From Bifidobacterium sp. WK012_4_13 (lineage in GTDB: Bacteria > Actinomycetota > Actinomycetes > Actinomycetales > Bifidobacteriaceae), in contig NZ_CP129683.1 of NCBI RefSeq assembly GCF_041080835.1, positions 992,001-1,056,000 on the forward strand: a DNA stretch of 64,000 nt, written 5' to 3'. The translations under genes and the position numbers were made by a program. How positions within the stretch are numbered: position 1 is the first letter of the stretch; the number at the start of each line of letters is the position of its first letter. Positions 7,142-16,100 of this stretch are shown piece after piece. The notes beneath the pieces were generated by a model. That model was not told the origin of the DNA. It saw only the letters and a list, made by a program, of their open reading frames with translations, and made no database searches.

Positions 7142-8971
7142 CTAGAAAAGAGCGTCCATGACGTCGAACTGAAGCTTGATCTTGCTGGAATGGTCGCCGC
7201 TCATTCCCATGAGACGTGTCCTATATTGGCCGTCAGGCAATGTTGGGAAACCGGTGACATTGAGGATGAACGTCTCGCCCGGCCAGAACGAGCCAAGCGG
7301 GTGGAGCAGCGTGCCATTGGAATCGGTGTCGTCCACGTCGATGCTGCCGGTCAGCTGCATGAGAGGCAGCCTGTTGGCCTTCAGGTACGCCTGCGCCTGC
7401 TGCTTGAGCAGGCTGACGGTCAGCGTGTCCGAATTGGAATACACGCTCTCCTGCAGCATGGGAGGATCCATGGAACCCGTCAGCTGCGACAGGTCCTCGG
7501 CGATCGCCGTCACCACGCTCGCATCGGTGCCCGCGCCGGTGGCGAAGATGCGCTGCACGGGCGTCTTGTAGTCGACGGTCAGATCCTCCAGCGTGCCGCC
7601 GCCACGGAAGCAGTTCAATACGACCGGCGCATGGTCCATGTCGAGATAGATGTCCGCGTCGGAGCCGGCGAGCAGGTTCACGCGCACATGCCTGTCGTCA
7701 GACCAGTAGGGACGGAACGTGATGTCCGGGCCGCCGTCGGCGTTCGCCAGATCGGTGAGCAGCGTCTTCACGTTCAGATTCTGCACGTTCCACGCCGGAT
7801 ACGAGCCGGACGAGTGACCGGACTCTCCCAGGTATGGCAGGTCGAACGGCAGCGTGCCGCCATTCTTCATGTTCACCGCGACGTTCACCAGCGCCGAGGC
7901 GAGACCGCGCTGCGACAGGTTCGAGAACGTCAGCGCACTCCGTGAGTTCGTGTTCGCGCCCACCGGCCCCGGACCGCCATTCGCACCCGAAAGGCCAGCC
8001 GAGGCCTCGCTCTTGAACCACTGGTACGACTTGTAGCTGTCGGAGTTGGCCTGCGTGTAGTCCGTGTACGTGCCGTAATAGGCCTTCCCCTTGGAGACGA
8101 TCGTGCTGAAGCCCTGAGCGCCGGTGACGCTGTCCGCGTACGCGGTATGCAGGTACGGCTGCTGGCCGTTCAACTTGGTTTTACTGGGATACCCGTCCGC
8201 CGCGTTCCCATCGCTCCAGGCCGCCCACCCGTATTTGGACGCGCTGGACGAGTCGGCCAATGTGGCATCCGTGTACGAGCCGACATATTTCTTCCCCGCC
8301 GAAACCGTGGTGCTGAAGTTCGTCTTGCCATCAGCGCTGTCGGCCCAGGCCCTGTGCAGGTACAGCTGATGCCCGGACGAGTCCGTGCCATTAGGCTCGC
8401 CGTCCGAACTGTCCACGCCCTTCAGATGCGACCACCGGTAGTCGGACGCCTTCGCGCTCGACGCCTTCAGCGCGTCCACATACACGCCGATGTACAGGCT
8501 TCCCGATCTTGCGGTGGCGAACCCGGAGCCCGCGGCATCGTCCGCATACGCCACATGCGTGTAATAGGTGACCCCATCCTGGAAGTCGCCGTCACGGATC
8601 GCATAGCGTCCATCCATGAGCGTCATCGGGGAATAGACGGGGAACGTGGTATCCAGCCACGTGTCCTCGCGCTCCCCCAACGCTCCCCACATGATGGGAG
8701 TGCCACGCCGATCGGCAACACCCTCGTATACCCATGCGGAGCAGAGTGCGCGCCGGCCCATGGAGAGCAGGTGGCTGCGTTCGGCGGGCGTGTCCGCGTT
8801 CAGCGCGCTCCACGGGATGGTGAGGTTCGACTCGTCGGCGTCCCCCAGGTTCTTTTCGGTCGTGGTGAAGCCGAAGTCGCTGACCGTCATCTGCCAGGAG
8901 AACGAGGGAATGTCGATCGGCGCGACGATCTGGCCCGTGCGCGCGTCGGTCAGCCAATGCTTCCAGCTCAC
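7142..8971 (-). CDS. Tail-associated (Tal/Gp37-like) protein with three repeats
   Basis: A 609-residue protein starting at GTG 8971, which overlaps the stop of the previous gene (GTGA). The N-terminal part (VSWKHWLTD, PIMWGAL) and C-terminal part (QAQAYLKANRLP, WPGETFILNV) resemble the ring-forming tail-hub proteins behind Dit. Inserted between them are three copies of a unit of about 65 residues, starting near residues 139, 202 and 270, each with a Y.H.A.ADS..G..FST core followed by G.Y.D...S and a Trp. Such exposed repeats in tail proteins are usually adhesion modules, perhaps binding cell-wall sugar. Confidence 0.82.
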   Translation of the reverse strand: MSWKHWLTDARTGQIVAPIDIPSFSWQMTVSDFGFTTTEKNLGDADESNLTIPWSALNADTPAERSHLLSMGRRALCSAWVYEGVADRRGTPIMWGALGEREDTWLDTTFPVYSPMTLMDGRYAIRDGDFQDGVTYYTHVAYADDAAGSGFATARSGSLYIGVYVDALKASSAKASDYRWSHLKGVDSSDGEPNGTDSSGHQLYLHRAWADSADGKTNFSTTVSAGKKYVGSYTDATLADSSSASKYGWAAWSDGNAADGYPSKTKLNGQQPYLHTAYADSVTGAQGFSTIVSKGKAYYGTYTDYTQANSDSYKSYQWFKSEASAGLSGANGGPGPVGANTNSRSALTFSNLSQRGLASALVNVAVNMKNGGTLPFDLPYLGESGHSSGSYPAWNVQNLNVKTLLTDLANADGGPDITFRPYWSDDRHVRVNLLAGSDADIYLDMDHAPVVLNCFRGGGTLEDLTVDYKTPVQRIFATGAGTDASVVTAIAEDLSQLTGSMDPPMLQESVYSNSDTLTVSLLKQQAQAYLKANRLPLMQLTGSIDVDDTDSNGTLLHPLGSFWPGETFILNVTGFPTLPDGQYRTRLMGMSGDHSSKIKLQFDVMDALF

Positions 8972-9840
8972 TGGGACACCCCGCGGTCCCACACCTGAAC
9001 CGCACGGCCGATATATGATGCGCTCGACCCGACATACTTGACCTGCTCGCCGGTCTTCTTCGCCGCCATGATCCTGCACGTATGAGATCCCGCAGCAACC
9101 ACCCCGTCGTAGAACAGGTACTTCATGTCAGCGATGTTGTTGCACCATATCTCCGCCTGCTTCACCGTCTGCTCGTCGATCATGATGCGTGAGATGACCG
9201 AGCCGCCATCACCAAGGGCATACGGCGAACACTGGTAATCGACATGAATCATGCGGTCGGTCGGAACGGAGAACGTGCACAGCAGCATGTTATGGAACGC
9301 CGTGTCGGTCCAGACTGAAGAATAGTCGGAATTATCCACACTCCTGCCGACCTGCCCCAGCGAGCCGCCATACGGGATGGCATAGTTCTGACTGCCGTTC
9401 ACGCTGGCCGATGAGGTCTTCGACGCTCCGGCAGGCACGAGCATCTGCTGCAGCGGCAGCGCGCCCGCAGGCAGCGTGGGAGCCGCGGGAGAAGCCGATG
9501 GCGTCCCCTGCACTACCATGCAGTGCACCACGTTATCCGGGGTGCCCGTGTTCGCCAGCAGATAGATCGAGTCGATGCGCGAATAGGTCCCATCCCCAGC
9601 GCTCACCGCATTCTCCGTGGTGCCGCCCGCGAAGTACGCTTCCGTATAGCCATCCGCAGAGCCCATCGAGCAGACCGCCACGCCCGCCGACACCGCATAG
9701 TACAGGTCGGAACGGCCGGAAACGGTGAGGCCGCCCATGATGCCCGTATTGTTCCAATGCCGCATGATGATGTTGCGATGCGTCAGCGGGTCCACCCCAT
9801 TGCCGTCGGTGTCAACATCCACACCCAAAGCCGTAGTCAT
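8968..9840 (-). CDS. Minor tail / baseplate protein
   Basis: A 290-residue protein beginning MTTALGVDVDTDGNG. The first 120 residues contain a glycine-rich stretch with DLYYAVSAGVAVCS and GTYSRIDSIYL, a pattern seen in upper-baseplate or collar-type tail proteins of Gram-positive phages. The rest is beta-rich and ends YIGRAVQVWDRGVSQ. ATG 9840 has GGAGG 5 bases upstream. It lies between Dit and the Tal-like protein, whose start overlaps its stop by 4 bases. A hairpin just upstream may reduce read-through from Dit. Confidence 0.72.
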   Translation of the reverse strand: MTTALGVDVDTDGNGVDPLTHRNIIMRHWNNTGIMGGLTVSGRSDLYYAVSAGVAVCSMGSADGYTEAYFAGGTTENAVSAGDGTYSRIDSIYLLANTGTPDNVVHCMVVQGTPSASPAAPTLPAGALPLQQMLVPAGASKTSSASVNGSQNYAIPYGGSLGQVGRSVDNSDYSSVWTDTAFHNMLLCTFSVPTDRMIHVDYQCSPYALGDGGSVISRIMIDEQTVKQAEIWCNNIADMKYLFYDGVVAAGSHTCRIMAAKKTGEQVKYVGSSASYIGRAVQVWDRGVSQ

Positions 9841-9858
9841 AGAGCCTCCAAAGAAAAA

Positions 9859-9877
9859 GCCCCGCACAAGGCGAGAC
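9859..9877 (-). terminator. Weak terminator-like hairpin between Dit and next tail gene
   Basis: On the minus strand a 7-bp stem with two G-T pairs (GTCTCGC/GCGGGGC) is followed by TTTTTC, 19 bases before the next start. It looks like an attenuating terminator inside the tail operon. Confidence 0.5.
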
Positions 9878-9900
9878 ATGAATTGTTAAAAAATTGAAAG

Positions 9901-10764
9901 TCAGATGTAGGTGTCACGGCATACTGCCGTCACCCATCCAGTGCCCGCACTCATGAGACGCAGCGACACCGAACCGGCGGCAGGAACCACAGGGAAATCA
10001 CGACGCGACAGGCTGCGGCTCACGTCCACGCCACCCATGGAGGCCGTCTGCGAGCGCGAGTCCAAGGTGAGTGGGACAGCGCCGATAGCGCCGTCGTACT
10101 GCAGGGCGTTGCCGCCCCATTGGATCTGCACGCCGTTTGGGAAGCTTCCGGTCACCGTGAGCACCGGATAGGCCTTCGAGCTGCCCTGATTCAGGAGCAG
10201 CGCCACGTTCGACGCGGAGCCAGCGGTGCCATACGTGAGCGGATACTTCAAGCCCTTGCCGCCGTTATACTGCAGGCCGCCCTGCATGACCGACACAGGG
10301 AAGATCTGCGTCTGCAACGGACTCCAGGCAAGCCGCTCGGGACGCGGACAGACGATCGTCAGCGTACCGGTCTGATAGCGCTCGTTCCATGTCGCACCAA
10401 ACTCGGGACGGATATAACCTGACACGAACGTATCCGAAATGTCATCCACCACACGGAACCTGACCGGCAAACCGTTCGCCTGCGACACTCTAGTGACAGC
10501 ATTAAGAACCTCGCTGCGAACATTGCCGATCGCATCGAAGTTCACCGTCACCGTACGCGTCGCATAGAGTATAGAATCCGCCGCCACGTCATGCGCACCA
10601 TTGCCAGATGCACGCTCAGTCACGTCAGTCTTCAGATCGGGAGCGCTCCACCAGCCTTCGATGCCTTGACTGGTTAGGACAAGTCCATCGGGAAAGCTGG
10701 CGTGCGCTCCCTCGAAACGGATTTGATTGTCTCCGTAGTAAAGGACTGCATACAGAGGATCCAT
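9901..10764 (-). CDS. Distal tail protein (Dit)
   Basis: A 287-residue protein located directly after the tape measure, the usual place for Dit, which forms the hexameric hub at the tail end. The N-terminal half has RFEGAHASF and ATRTVTVNFDAIG, followed by RFRVVDDISDTFVSGYIRPEFGA, typical of the Dit belt domain. The second half (YPLTYGTAGS, YPVLTVTGSFPNG) fits the galectin-like domain. ATG 10764 lies 2 bases after the tape-measure stop. The call rests on position plus these features. Confidence 0.83.
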   Translation of the reverse strand: MDPLYAVLYYGDNQIRFEGAHASFPDGLVLTSQGIEGWWSAPDLKTDVTERASGNGAHDVAADSILYATRTVTVNFDAIGNVRSEVLNAVTRVSQANGLPVRFRVVDDISDTFVSGYIRPEFGATWNERYQTGTLTIVCPRPERLAWSPLQTQIFPVSVMQGGLQYNGGKGLKYPLTYGTAGSASNVALLLNQGSSKAYPVLTVTGSFPNGVQIQWGGNALQYDGAIGAVPLTLDSRSQTASMGGVDVSRSLSRRDFPVVPAAGSVSLRLMSAGTGWVTAVCRDTYI

Positions 10765-10766
10765 GA

Positions 10767-13643
10767 TCAGGCTCCCATCAATGAAGATCGCGCAGATGAG
10801 GCAGCAGTTCTGCCAAGAATGTTGCCATTCACGTATGGGTTGACAACGCCCTTATTGGTGATGCTGAAGTTCTGCACAACATTCGCCGCACCCACGCCTG
10901 CGACGAGTCCGGCTGCCGGACCCGTTGAATAGCTTTTGGCATTTGCGCTCATCTGTGCATTAACGCCGGTGCTTCCGACCATGGCTGCCAATTGACCATT
11001 CACACCGGATACGAATGGTGCGACATTGGCCCTGAAGCTTTTCTCCAGAGAACTGCCAAAACCCTGCATGATGACGTTTCCTGCCGGTATCAGCAGCTTC
11101 GCATCATAGGACAGCGGACCCTTATGCTCCTTGATCCAGTCACCGATGCCGCCAATGAAACTGGTGACATCCTTCCACGCATTCTTTAACCCTCCAAGAA
11201 GGCCTGAAAGGATTGCTTTGCCCGCGCCAGTGAGCCAACTTCCGGCACCTGAGAAGAATCCGGTTATTCTCCCTTTTATCCCAGAAATGGTGCCTATGAC
11301 ATTGCTGATTCCAGTGACGGCCGCATTCTTGATCCCATTCCAAATTGAGGAGAAGAATGTCTTGATCCCGTTCCATGCGCTGCTCCAAATCGTGCGGATC
11401 ACGTTCAATCCACCACCGATGGCAGCGGTGAGCGCGTTCCAGACACCCGTGAACAGGCTGGATATCGCCTTCCATACACCCGAGAATATCTGCTGAATGC
11501 CCTGCCATGCCTGTGACCAGTTGCCAGTAAATGCGCCAACAATGTAGTTAATCACACCCTGAAGCACCGTGAGAACGCCTTGAATAATCCCAACTATCGC
11601 CGTGATGATTGGAGTCAATACAGCGAAGATCGCAGTAATCACCGAGGTTACTATCGGCAGCAAAGCCGTAACCACATTCACTATCGCCGTGATCACAGGT
11701 ATCAGCATGCCAATGAGCATGGTTATAAACGGTGCGATTGCCGCTATCAATCCAACTACGACACCTATGATCTGCCCCACTATCGGCAGAAGGTCAGATA
11801 TGAGCACTGCAATCAACGGTGCAACCACTCCAATGATTGCGGCTATCGCCGTAACAACCGTCGCTATCACCGGAGCCAAGGCCGTCACGATCTCACCTAT
11901 AGCAGTGCCCACCGTTGATGCCAGTTGCGCAAACACTGGCATCAATTGAGTGAACAGGCTTGACATAGTGGAAACGAACTGGGAGAACACAGGCAGCAAC
12001 GCTTGGACCACCTGCATGAACGCCTTGCCAAGCTGGCCAAAAGCGCTTTCCAATGCCGGAAGATTCGCCGTAATCGGAGCCATCAACTGCGAAAACATTG
12101 GCCCCAAGGCACCCAACGCCGCCGAAACCACGGGCATGACCGCAGTAGCGATACTCTGCAACGTGCTACCAAACGACGACACAAGCCCCTCAAGTGACGG
12201 AAGAATCGAATTCCACACACCCTGCACCTGCGTCCACAAGCCCGAAAGCACCTTAGCAAACGACTGCCAAGCCTTCTGACCGGTCTTCGTCTGCGTGAAA
12301 AAGTAAGTCAGGCCAGCCACGAGAGCAGCGATAAGACCTATGACCAAACCGACAGGGCCACCAAATGCCCCCAATACATTTCCAAAAGCCTTTGTTAGAG
12401 CTGGAGCAATTTTAAATGCAGCATTATATATCGTTTGCGCGGTTGTCCATAACTTCACCGCTCCAGTTGCCGCTGTTATTCCTGCTATAAGTGGTTGTAT
12501 CCATTGTGAATTATCTTTAACAAATGTTGACACTTGTTGGAGAGCAGAACTTGCTCTATCGAGCACACCCGAGAATGCTGCCGCCGCACCCTGAGAGGTA
12601 ACCATCTGGCTATTAAACCCAAGTAAATTAGCGAGTGCCTGCCCAATGGGTTGTATCACACCAATTGCAGCCTTGCCAACCGACGCGAGAGCATTGGCGA
12701 ACGTCTGCACAGCACCTGTCGCCATGGTCTGCTTGACGAAATCAGACACCCAATTGCTTGCTGCGGTAATGCGAGCGCCGAATCCATTGATAGCGCCTGC
12801 TATGGTGCTGGCACCGAAAGCGTTAATGACGTTGGCAACGCCTCTGGTGATGGCGGTGTTCACGTTGGTCATGGCGGTGCCTATGCCTTGCGTGGCATCC
12901 TTCGCCTGCTGCGAGAACGATGCGAAACCAGCATATCCGCTCTTGTCTAGCTTGAGCACTGCGGCGTTGAACTGATCAAAGGTGACCGTTCCATCCTTCA
13001 TCGCCTCATACAGATCAAGGCTCTTCGCCTTGGTGCCCAGTATGGATTTCGCCAACTGGTCCATCTGTCCGGGCATCGCGTTGGACACGGAACGCCACGC
13101 GGTCAGATCCACCTTGTTCAGGCTGAGCATCTGCGAGTACTGCTCCATCGCGTCAGACTGCATCTGCGTGCTCTTGCCGCCCGCAAGCAAAGCGTCGTTG
13201 AACGCAAGAGAAATGTCCGTTGCGGATTTCAAATTCTTCGTCAGCGGTGCGAGTTTCTGAACCATGCCAACCATGGAATCCAATGATGTCGGCAAGCCAA
13301 TCAGCTTATCGCTCATGCGTTGAATCTGCTTGGCTGAATCCGATGCGGAATATCCGAGATTCTTCATGACCTTCGGGAAATTATTGATCGTGTCCACACG
13401 GCTGATAGCACCACTCAGGCTGCTAGACACCACACTCGCCGCTTTGGAAACGGCAGAAGACACCAGCCCGCTGATAGCACCCATTTTCGTGGCAAAGCCG
13501 GTTGAAAAGCCTTTGCCGGACACTGCGCCACCATTTGCGCCAGCCTTGGCGGAAGCATCGCCGAAAGCCTTAGATATGGCCTTGCCAACACCGGCCATTG
13601 ACGGAACTATCGCCACATAGGCTTGAGCCAACTCATAAGCCAT
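10767..13643 (-). CDS. Tape measure protein
   Basis: A 958-residue protein that sets tail length and is ejected during DNA entry. The N-terminal domain has the tape-measure signature region (MSDKLIGLPTSLDSM, YSQMLSLNKVDLTAWRSVSNAMPGQM) at about 110-200. A long central part holds hydrophobic helical runs (ALVAGLTYFF, and a Val/Ile/Ala-rich block at about 555-710), then Trp-containing repeats (W...I...F..VW.AI) and a Gly-rich end. AAGGGGG precedes ATG 13643. At roughly 1.5 A per residue it implies a tail near 140 nm. The bPH-SHOCT gene starts only 32 bases away in the opposite direction. Confidence 0.95.
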   Translation of the reverse strand: MAYELAQAYVAIVPSMAGVGKAISKAFGDASAKAGANGGAVSGKGFSTGFATKMGAISGLVSSAVSKAASVVSSSLSGAISRVDTINNFPKVMKNLGYSASDSAKQIQRMSDKLIGLPTSLDSMVGMVQKLAPLTKNLKSATDISLAFNDALLAGGKSTQMQSDAMEQYSQMLSLNKVDLTAWRSVSNAMPGQMDQLAKSILGTKAKSLDLYEAMKDGTVTFDQFNAAVLKLDKSGYAGFASFSQQAKDATQGIGTAMTNVNTAITRGVANVINAFGASTIAGAINGFGARITAASNWVSDFVKQTMATGAVQTFANALASVGKAAIGVIQPIGQALANLLGFNSQMVTSQGAAAAFSGVLDRASSALQQVSTFVKDNSQWIQPLIAGITAATGAVKLWTTAQTIYNAAFKIAPALTKAFGNVLGAFGGPVGLVIGLIAALVAGLTYFFTQTKTGQKAWQSFAKVLSGLWTQVQGVWNSILPSLEGLVSSFGSTLQSIATAVMPVVSAALGALGPMFSQLMAPITANLPALESAFGQLGKAFMQVVQALLPVFSQFVSTMSSLFTQLMPVFAQLASTVGTAIGEIVTALAPVIATVVTAIAAIIGVVAPLIAVLISDLLPIVGQIIGVVVGLIAAIAPFITMLIGMLIPVITAIVNVVTALLPIVTSVITAIFAVLTPIITAIVGIIQGVLTVLQGVINYIVGAFTGNWSQAWQGIQQIFSGVWKAISSLFTGVWNALTAAIGGGLNVIRTIWSSAWNGIKTFFSSIWNGIKNAAVTGISNVIGTISGIKGRITGFFSGAGSWLTGAGKAILSGLLGGLKNAWKDVTSFIGGIGDWIKEHKGPLSYDAKLLIPAGNVIMQGFGSSLEKSFRANVAPFVSGVNGQLAAMVGSTGVNAQMSANAKSYSTGPAAGLVAGVGAANVVQNFSITNKGVVNPYVNGNILGRTAASSARSSLMGA

Positions 13644-13675
13644 GAGACCCCCTTTAGAGGCGTAAAATCAAAAAT

Positions 13676-14185
13676 ATGAAAAGAAGTGTTCGAGAAGATG
13701 TTGTTGATGCTCTAAAACCACATAAGGTGAATTGGTCAAATAAGCAGACTTTATTGAATCTGTCCGAAAGCCTCTCGAGCAACGAAACGGTTACTGCTCT
13801 CGAATATGTCCGTTGCCACAAAGATGGCGGCTATCTGTCACTAAGCAACCAAAGAATTCTTTTCACGGGTATGGCGATATCTATTTCACTGTCTGCAATG
13901 CGTATAAGCATCCCTATATCAACAATTACGAGTGTCGATATAAGAGGAAGGCTTCTACGCTCGTTATACATATCAACGGCCGGGCAGTCCTATGAATTCA
14001 CTTCTTTAAGCGAATCTTTCGCACAATGTATTGTGAACGCTGTTAGTGAACATGTTCCACAGACTTCAAGTGGCCCAATCGACTCAGCTGATCGTCTTTT
14101 GAAGCTTAAGCAGTTGCTTGATGCTGGGGTGCTCACGCAGGGCGAGTATGAGGCGAAGGCTTCGGTGTTGAAGTCAGCGCTGTGA
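13676..14185 (+). CDS. bPH-SHOCT domain protein, reversed inside the tail operon
   Basis: A 169-residue protein on the strand opposite to all surrounding late genes. Residues about 30-120 look like a bacterial pleckstrin-homology domain (ALEYVRCHKDGGYLSLSNQRILFTG, a strand-rich body, FTSLSESF). Residues about 132-169 are a SHOCT module (ADRLLKLKQLLDAGVLTQGEYEAKASVL). Base composition is clearly more AT-rich than the tail genes. It fills the 530-base gap between the T frame and the tape measure, ends 12 bases inside the T frame, and starts 32 bases from the tape-measure start. This is the pattern of a cargo gene with its own expression; late transcription would be antisense to it. Its function is unknown. 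Confidence 0.78.
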   Translation: MKRSVREDVVDALKPHKVNWSNKQTLLNLSESLSSNETVTALEYVRCHKDGGYLSLSNQRILFTGMAISISLSAMRISIPISTITSVDIRGRLLRSLYISTAGQSYEFTSLSESFAQCIVNAVSEHVPQTSSGPIDSADRLLKLKQLLDAGVLTQGEYEAKASVLKSAL

Positions 14186-14572
14186 CACTACCCTGCGAGG
14201 CATGCTGAGGAATCGATCCAACAGTTCCGGTGACATTGATGTCGTATCGGTGCCTTGATGCTTCTTCTTGTCTCCCGGGCGGGGAATCGGCTTGGGTCTG
14301 GGCCCGCGACGTTTTCTGTCTGCCATGCCCCATTGGAACATGTTGAACGAATCCCACAGTCCAGCCGTGAGATATGCATCGATATCCCACGCGGCGGGAC
14401 TGTCGAGAGCGATCCAAACCGCACTGCCGGAAGGCAGCCATGCTGCAAGGTCGGCAGCCCGCATGATGTCGAGCGTGCCGCCGAGATTGTCGAGATTGAG
14501 TTGATACACCCGCTGGAAGTCCGCCCTGAGCGCGTCCGGGCATTCATCCAGCAGCCATACCAACGTCAGGAG
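14174..14572 (-). CDS. Tail assembly chaperone, T frame (-1 extension)
   Basis: A 132-codon open frame read only after a -1 shift at the end of the upstream chaperone; it has no good start of its own (the first start-like codon is TTG 14563 without a ribosome site). It continues LLTLVWLLDECPDALRADF and ends in SMPRRVVSQR. With the first 99 residues of the upstream frame it gives a fusion of about 231 residues, the GT-type chaperone that bridges tape measure and tail tube. The last 12 bases overlap the end of the reversed bPH-SHOCT gene. Confidence 0.82.
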   Translation of the reverse strand, partial: LLTLVWLLDECPDALRADFQRVYQLNLDNLGGTLDIMRAADLAAWLPSGSAVWIALDSPAAWDIDAYLTAGLWDSFNMFQWGMADRKRRGPRPKPIPRPGDKKKHQGTDTTSMSPELLDRFLSMPRRVVSQR

Positions 14573-14868
14573 TTTGGGGCCAGCTCCGTCATCACCTTCG
14601 TGAGGAAATCAAAGAACCGTTCAACGTCTGCCCGGCCAGTCTCCTTGTCGGTGAGAGCGTCAAAAACGGTATCGGCTTCATTCCCGTACACCTTCTCTGC
14701 CACGTCAACCATGAGCAGCGGATCGCCTTTCTGGGCGTGGCGCATGTCACGCAGCAGGTTCGCATCATTGAACACGTCAGGGTCAACATGCACGGTAATG
14801 CCGTCAACGGTGGCAGTCCGCACACCCTTTTTAGGCTTATGACCCTGTGGCTGTTTTGTTGCTGCCAT
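14566..14868 (-). CDS. Tail assembly chaperone, G frame
   Basis: A 100-residue protein between the major tail protein and the tape measure, where the lambda G-type chaperone normally lies. It has a basic start (KPKKGVRTA), then a segment typical of these chaperones (VHVDPDVFNDANLLRDMRHAQKGDPL) and an FFDFLTKVMTEL end. It coats the tape measure with the frameshifted GT form during tail assembly. The slippery heptamer lies two codons before its TGA. Confidence 0.85.
   Translation of the reverse strand: MAATKQPQGHKPKKGVRTATVDGITVHVDPDVFNDANLLRDMRHAQKGDPLLMVDVAEKVYGNEADTVFDALTDKETGRADVERFFDFLTKVMTELAPNS
14572..14578 (-). promoter_or_regulatory. -1 ribosomal frameshift site CCCAAAC
   Basis: The heptamer CCCAAAC fits the X XXY YYZ rule in the G frame (C CCA AAC) and lies 3 bases before the final Ser codon and TGA. 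Slipping back one base joins directly to the open T frame. This arrangement is conserved in siphophages. Confidence 0.85.
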
Positions 14869-14872
14869 CTAC

Positions 14873-15451
14873 TCACTCCCCTCCTGTAGTGGTTGCAACC
14901 TTCGCAATGTATTCGCGGCTGGTGCCACCGTCGTAGGCGTCATAGGCGTTGGCTGCGAGAGTCACGTCATACCCCATCGCATCAGTACCCACGAACGTAC
15001 GATCGCCGAACTCGCTGCGTGTGATGTTTGGAATGACGATTCGGTCAACCTTTCCGCCATTGATTGCCAGTTCGATCACCCCGCTGAAATTCCCGTCTGG
15101 AAGATTATGGGTGATGCTCAGCCCGCCGTTCGCATCGGTCGTTACGTTGTCGTCGCCATATCGGGTCTTCGCTGCATCGGCGTTGAGAATCTCGATGAGC
15201 GTCATCTGGTACGACTCGGCGTAGCTGGTGATTTCGGTGAGTACAGTCTTGCCGCCCATCTCCACGATGGTGGAATTGTCGGTATCGGTCGAGTTGGTGA
15301 TGCCGTCGTCGCTCACATATCCGTTGTTCTTCCATGCTTCTGGAAGAGTCGTGGTTGCGTCTGTGGGCAGTGCCGTGCCATATGGTGCCGTGTAGAACAC
15401 TCCAGCGACGTTCGGTTTGCCAAAACTTACATTCTCGGCATTATTCGCCAT
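14873..15451 (-). CDS. Major tail protein
   Basis: A 192-residue protein just before the chaperone pair, the standard place for the tail-tube subunit. It has FGKPNVAGVFYTAPYGT near the start, then a GYVSDDGITNSTDTD segment and a strand-rich body ending in KVATTTGGE. The pattern of G-V-...A..GT.LP near the N terminus and a DG.. strand is typical of siphophage tail-tube proteins. It follows the tail terminator by 23 bases. Confidence 0.85.
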   Translation of the reverse strand: MANNAENVSFGKPNVAGVFYTAPYGTALPTDATTTLPEAWKNNGYVSDDGITNSTDTDNSTIVEMGGKTVLTEITSYAESYQMTLIEILNADAAKTRYGDDNVTTDANGGLSITHNLPDGNFSGVIELAINGGKVDRIVIPNITRSEFGDRTFVGTDAMGYDVTLAANAYDAYDGGTSREYIAKVATTTGGE

Positions 15452-15474
15452 GTTTCACTCCTTAAAAAATTGAA

Positions 15475-15834
15475 TCAGGCTCTTACGGAAACCTGAATGC
15501 TTAACTGATATCTCGATTGTTTTGATTCGGGATCGGGATTATTGATGATGGACAGCAAATCAACCGCTCCAATTTCGTCATGCTCAACAAGATTGAGCAG
15601 CGAAGGCTTAACCAAGCGTGTGGCCGCGTCCGATGCGTTCCAACGTGACGAGTCCCAAACTTGAACGGACAGCAGTGGCGTGGCAAACAGGAGTCCATCA
15701 CTACCGCCCACTCGTTCCACGGTGATGAACTGTTGAGGCCGTTCGTCGGGTATAGAGAAGGACGCTGGATAATCCCCCAGCGTCCCGTCATTGTTGAGAT
15801 GGTCAATGACCAGTTTCTCGATGTTCACCGCCAT
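15475..15834 (-). CDS. Tail terminator protein
   Basis: A 119-residue protein between the neck proteins and the major tail protein, matching the place and size of the tail-completion (terminator) protein that caps the tube. It has an N-terminal NIEKLVIDHLNND helix, a strand pair (FITVERVGG, LLSVQVWD) and a helix with DAATRLVKPSLLNLV. It starts where the upstream gene stops, sharing one base (TGATG). The call rests on position and fold pattern. Confidence 0.75.
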   Translation of the reverse strand: MAVNIEKLVIDHLNNDGTLGDYPASFSIPDERPQQFITVERVGGSDGLLFATPLLSVQVWDSSRWNASDAATRLVKPSLLNLVEHDEIGAVDLLSIINNPDPESKQSRYQLSIQVSVRA

Positions 15835-16097
15835 CAGCCACCACCCAAAGCCTTGAGCAGCGTGTTATGCGCAGCCTGATCAACGCGAGCCTTCGTATTG
15901 CCGGTAGATACAAGAGACGTAGAACCCTTCGTGCTCGCACGAGCGGGCGTGGCATCATATTCGGCACCTGCCGTCACATGCATTGCGTTCGCACGGCCCG
16001 CAAGCTTCTCAGCTTCACTGACTATTGCAGCCTGAGTTTTGCCATCCTGTCGAAATGCCGTGAATGCTGCAAAATTCAGCTTAACCACATTCGTCAT
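15834..16097 (-). CDS. Neck protein, HK97 gp10-like (probable)
   Basis: An 87-residue protein with a helix containing FRQDGKTQAAIVSEAEKLAGRANAMH, a short strand GAEYDATPARA, and a C-terminal helix with ARVDQAAHNTLLKALGGG. Size, order and the helix-strand-helix layout fit a small gp10-like neck or tail-completion protein, but no signature residue proves it. It lies 3 bases after the stopper gene. Confidence 0.62.
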   Translation of the reverse strand: MTNVVKLNFAAFTAFRQDGKTQAAIVSEAEKLAGRANAMHVTAGAEYDATPARASTKGSTSLVSTGNTKARVDQAAHNTLLKALGGG

Positions 16098-16100
16098 AGG

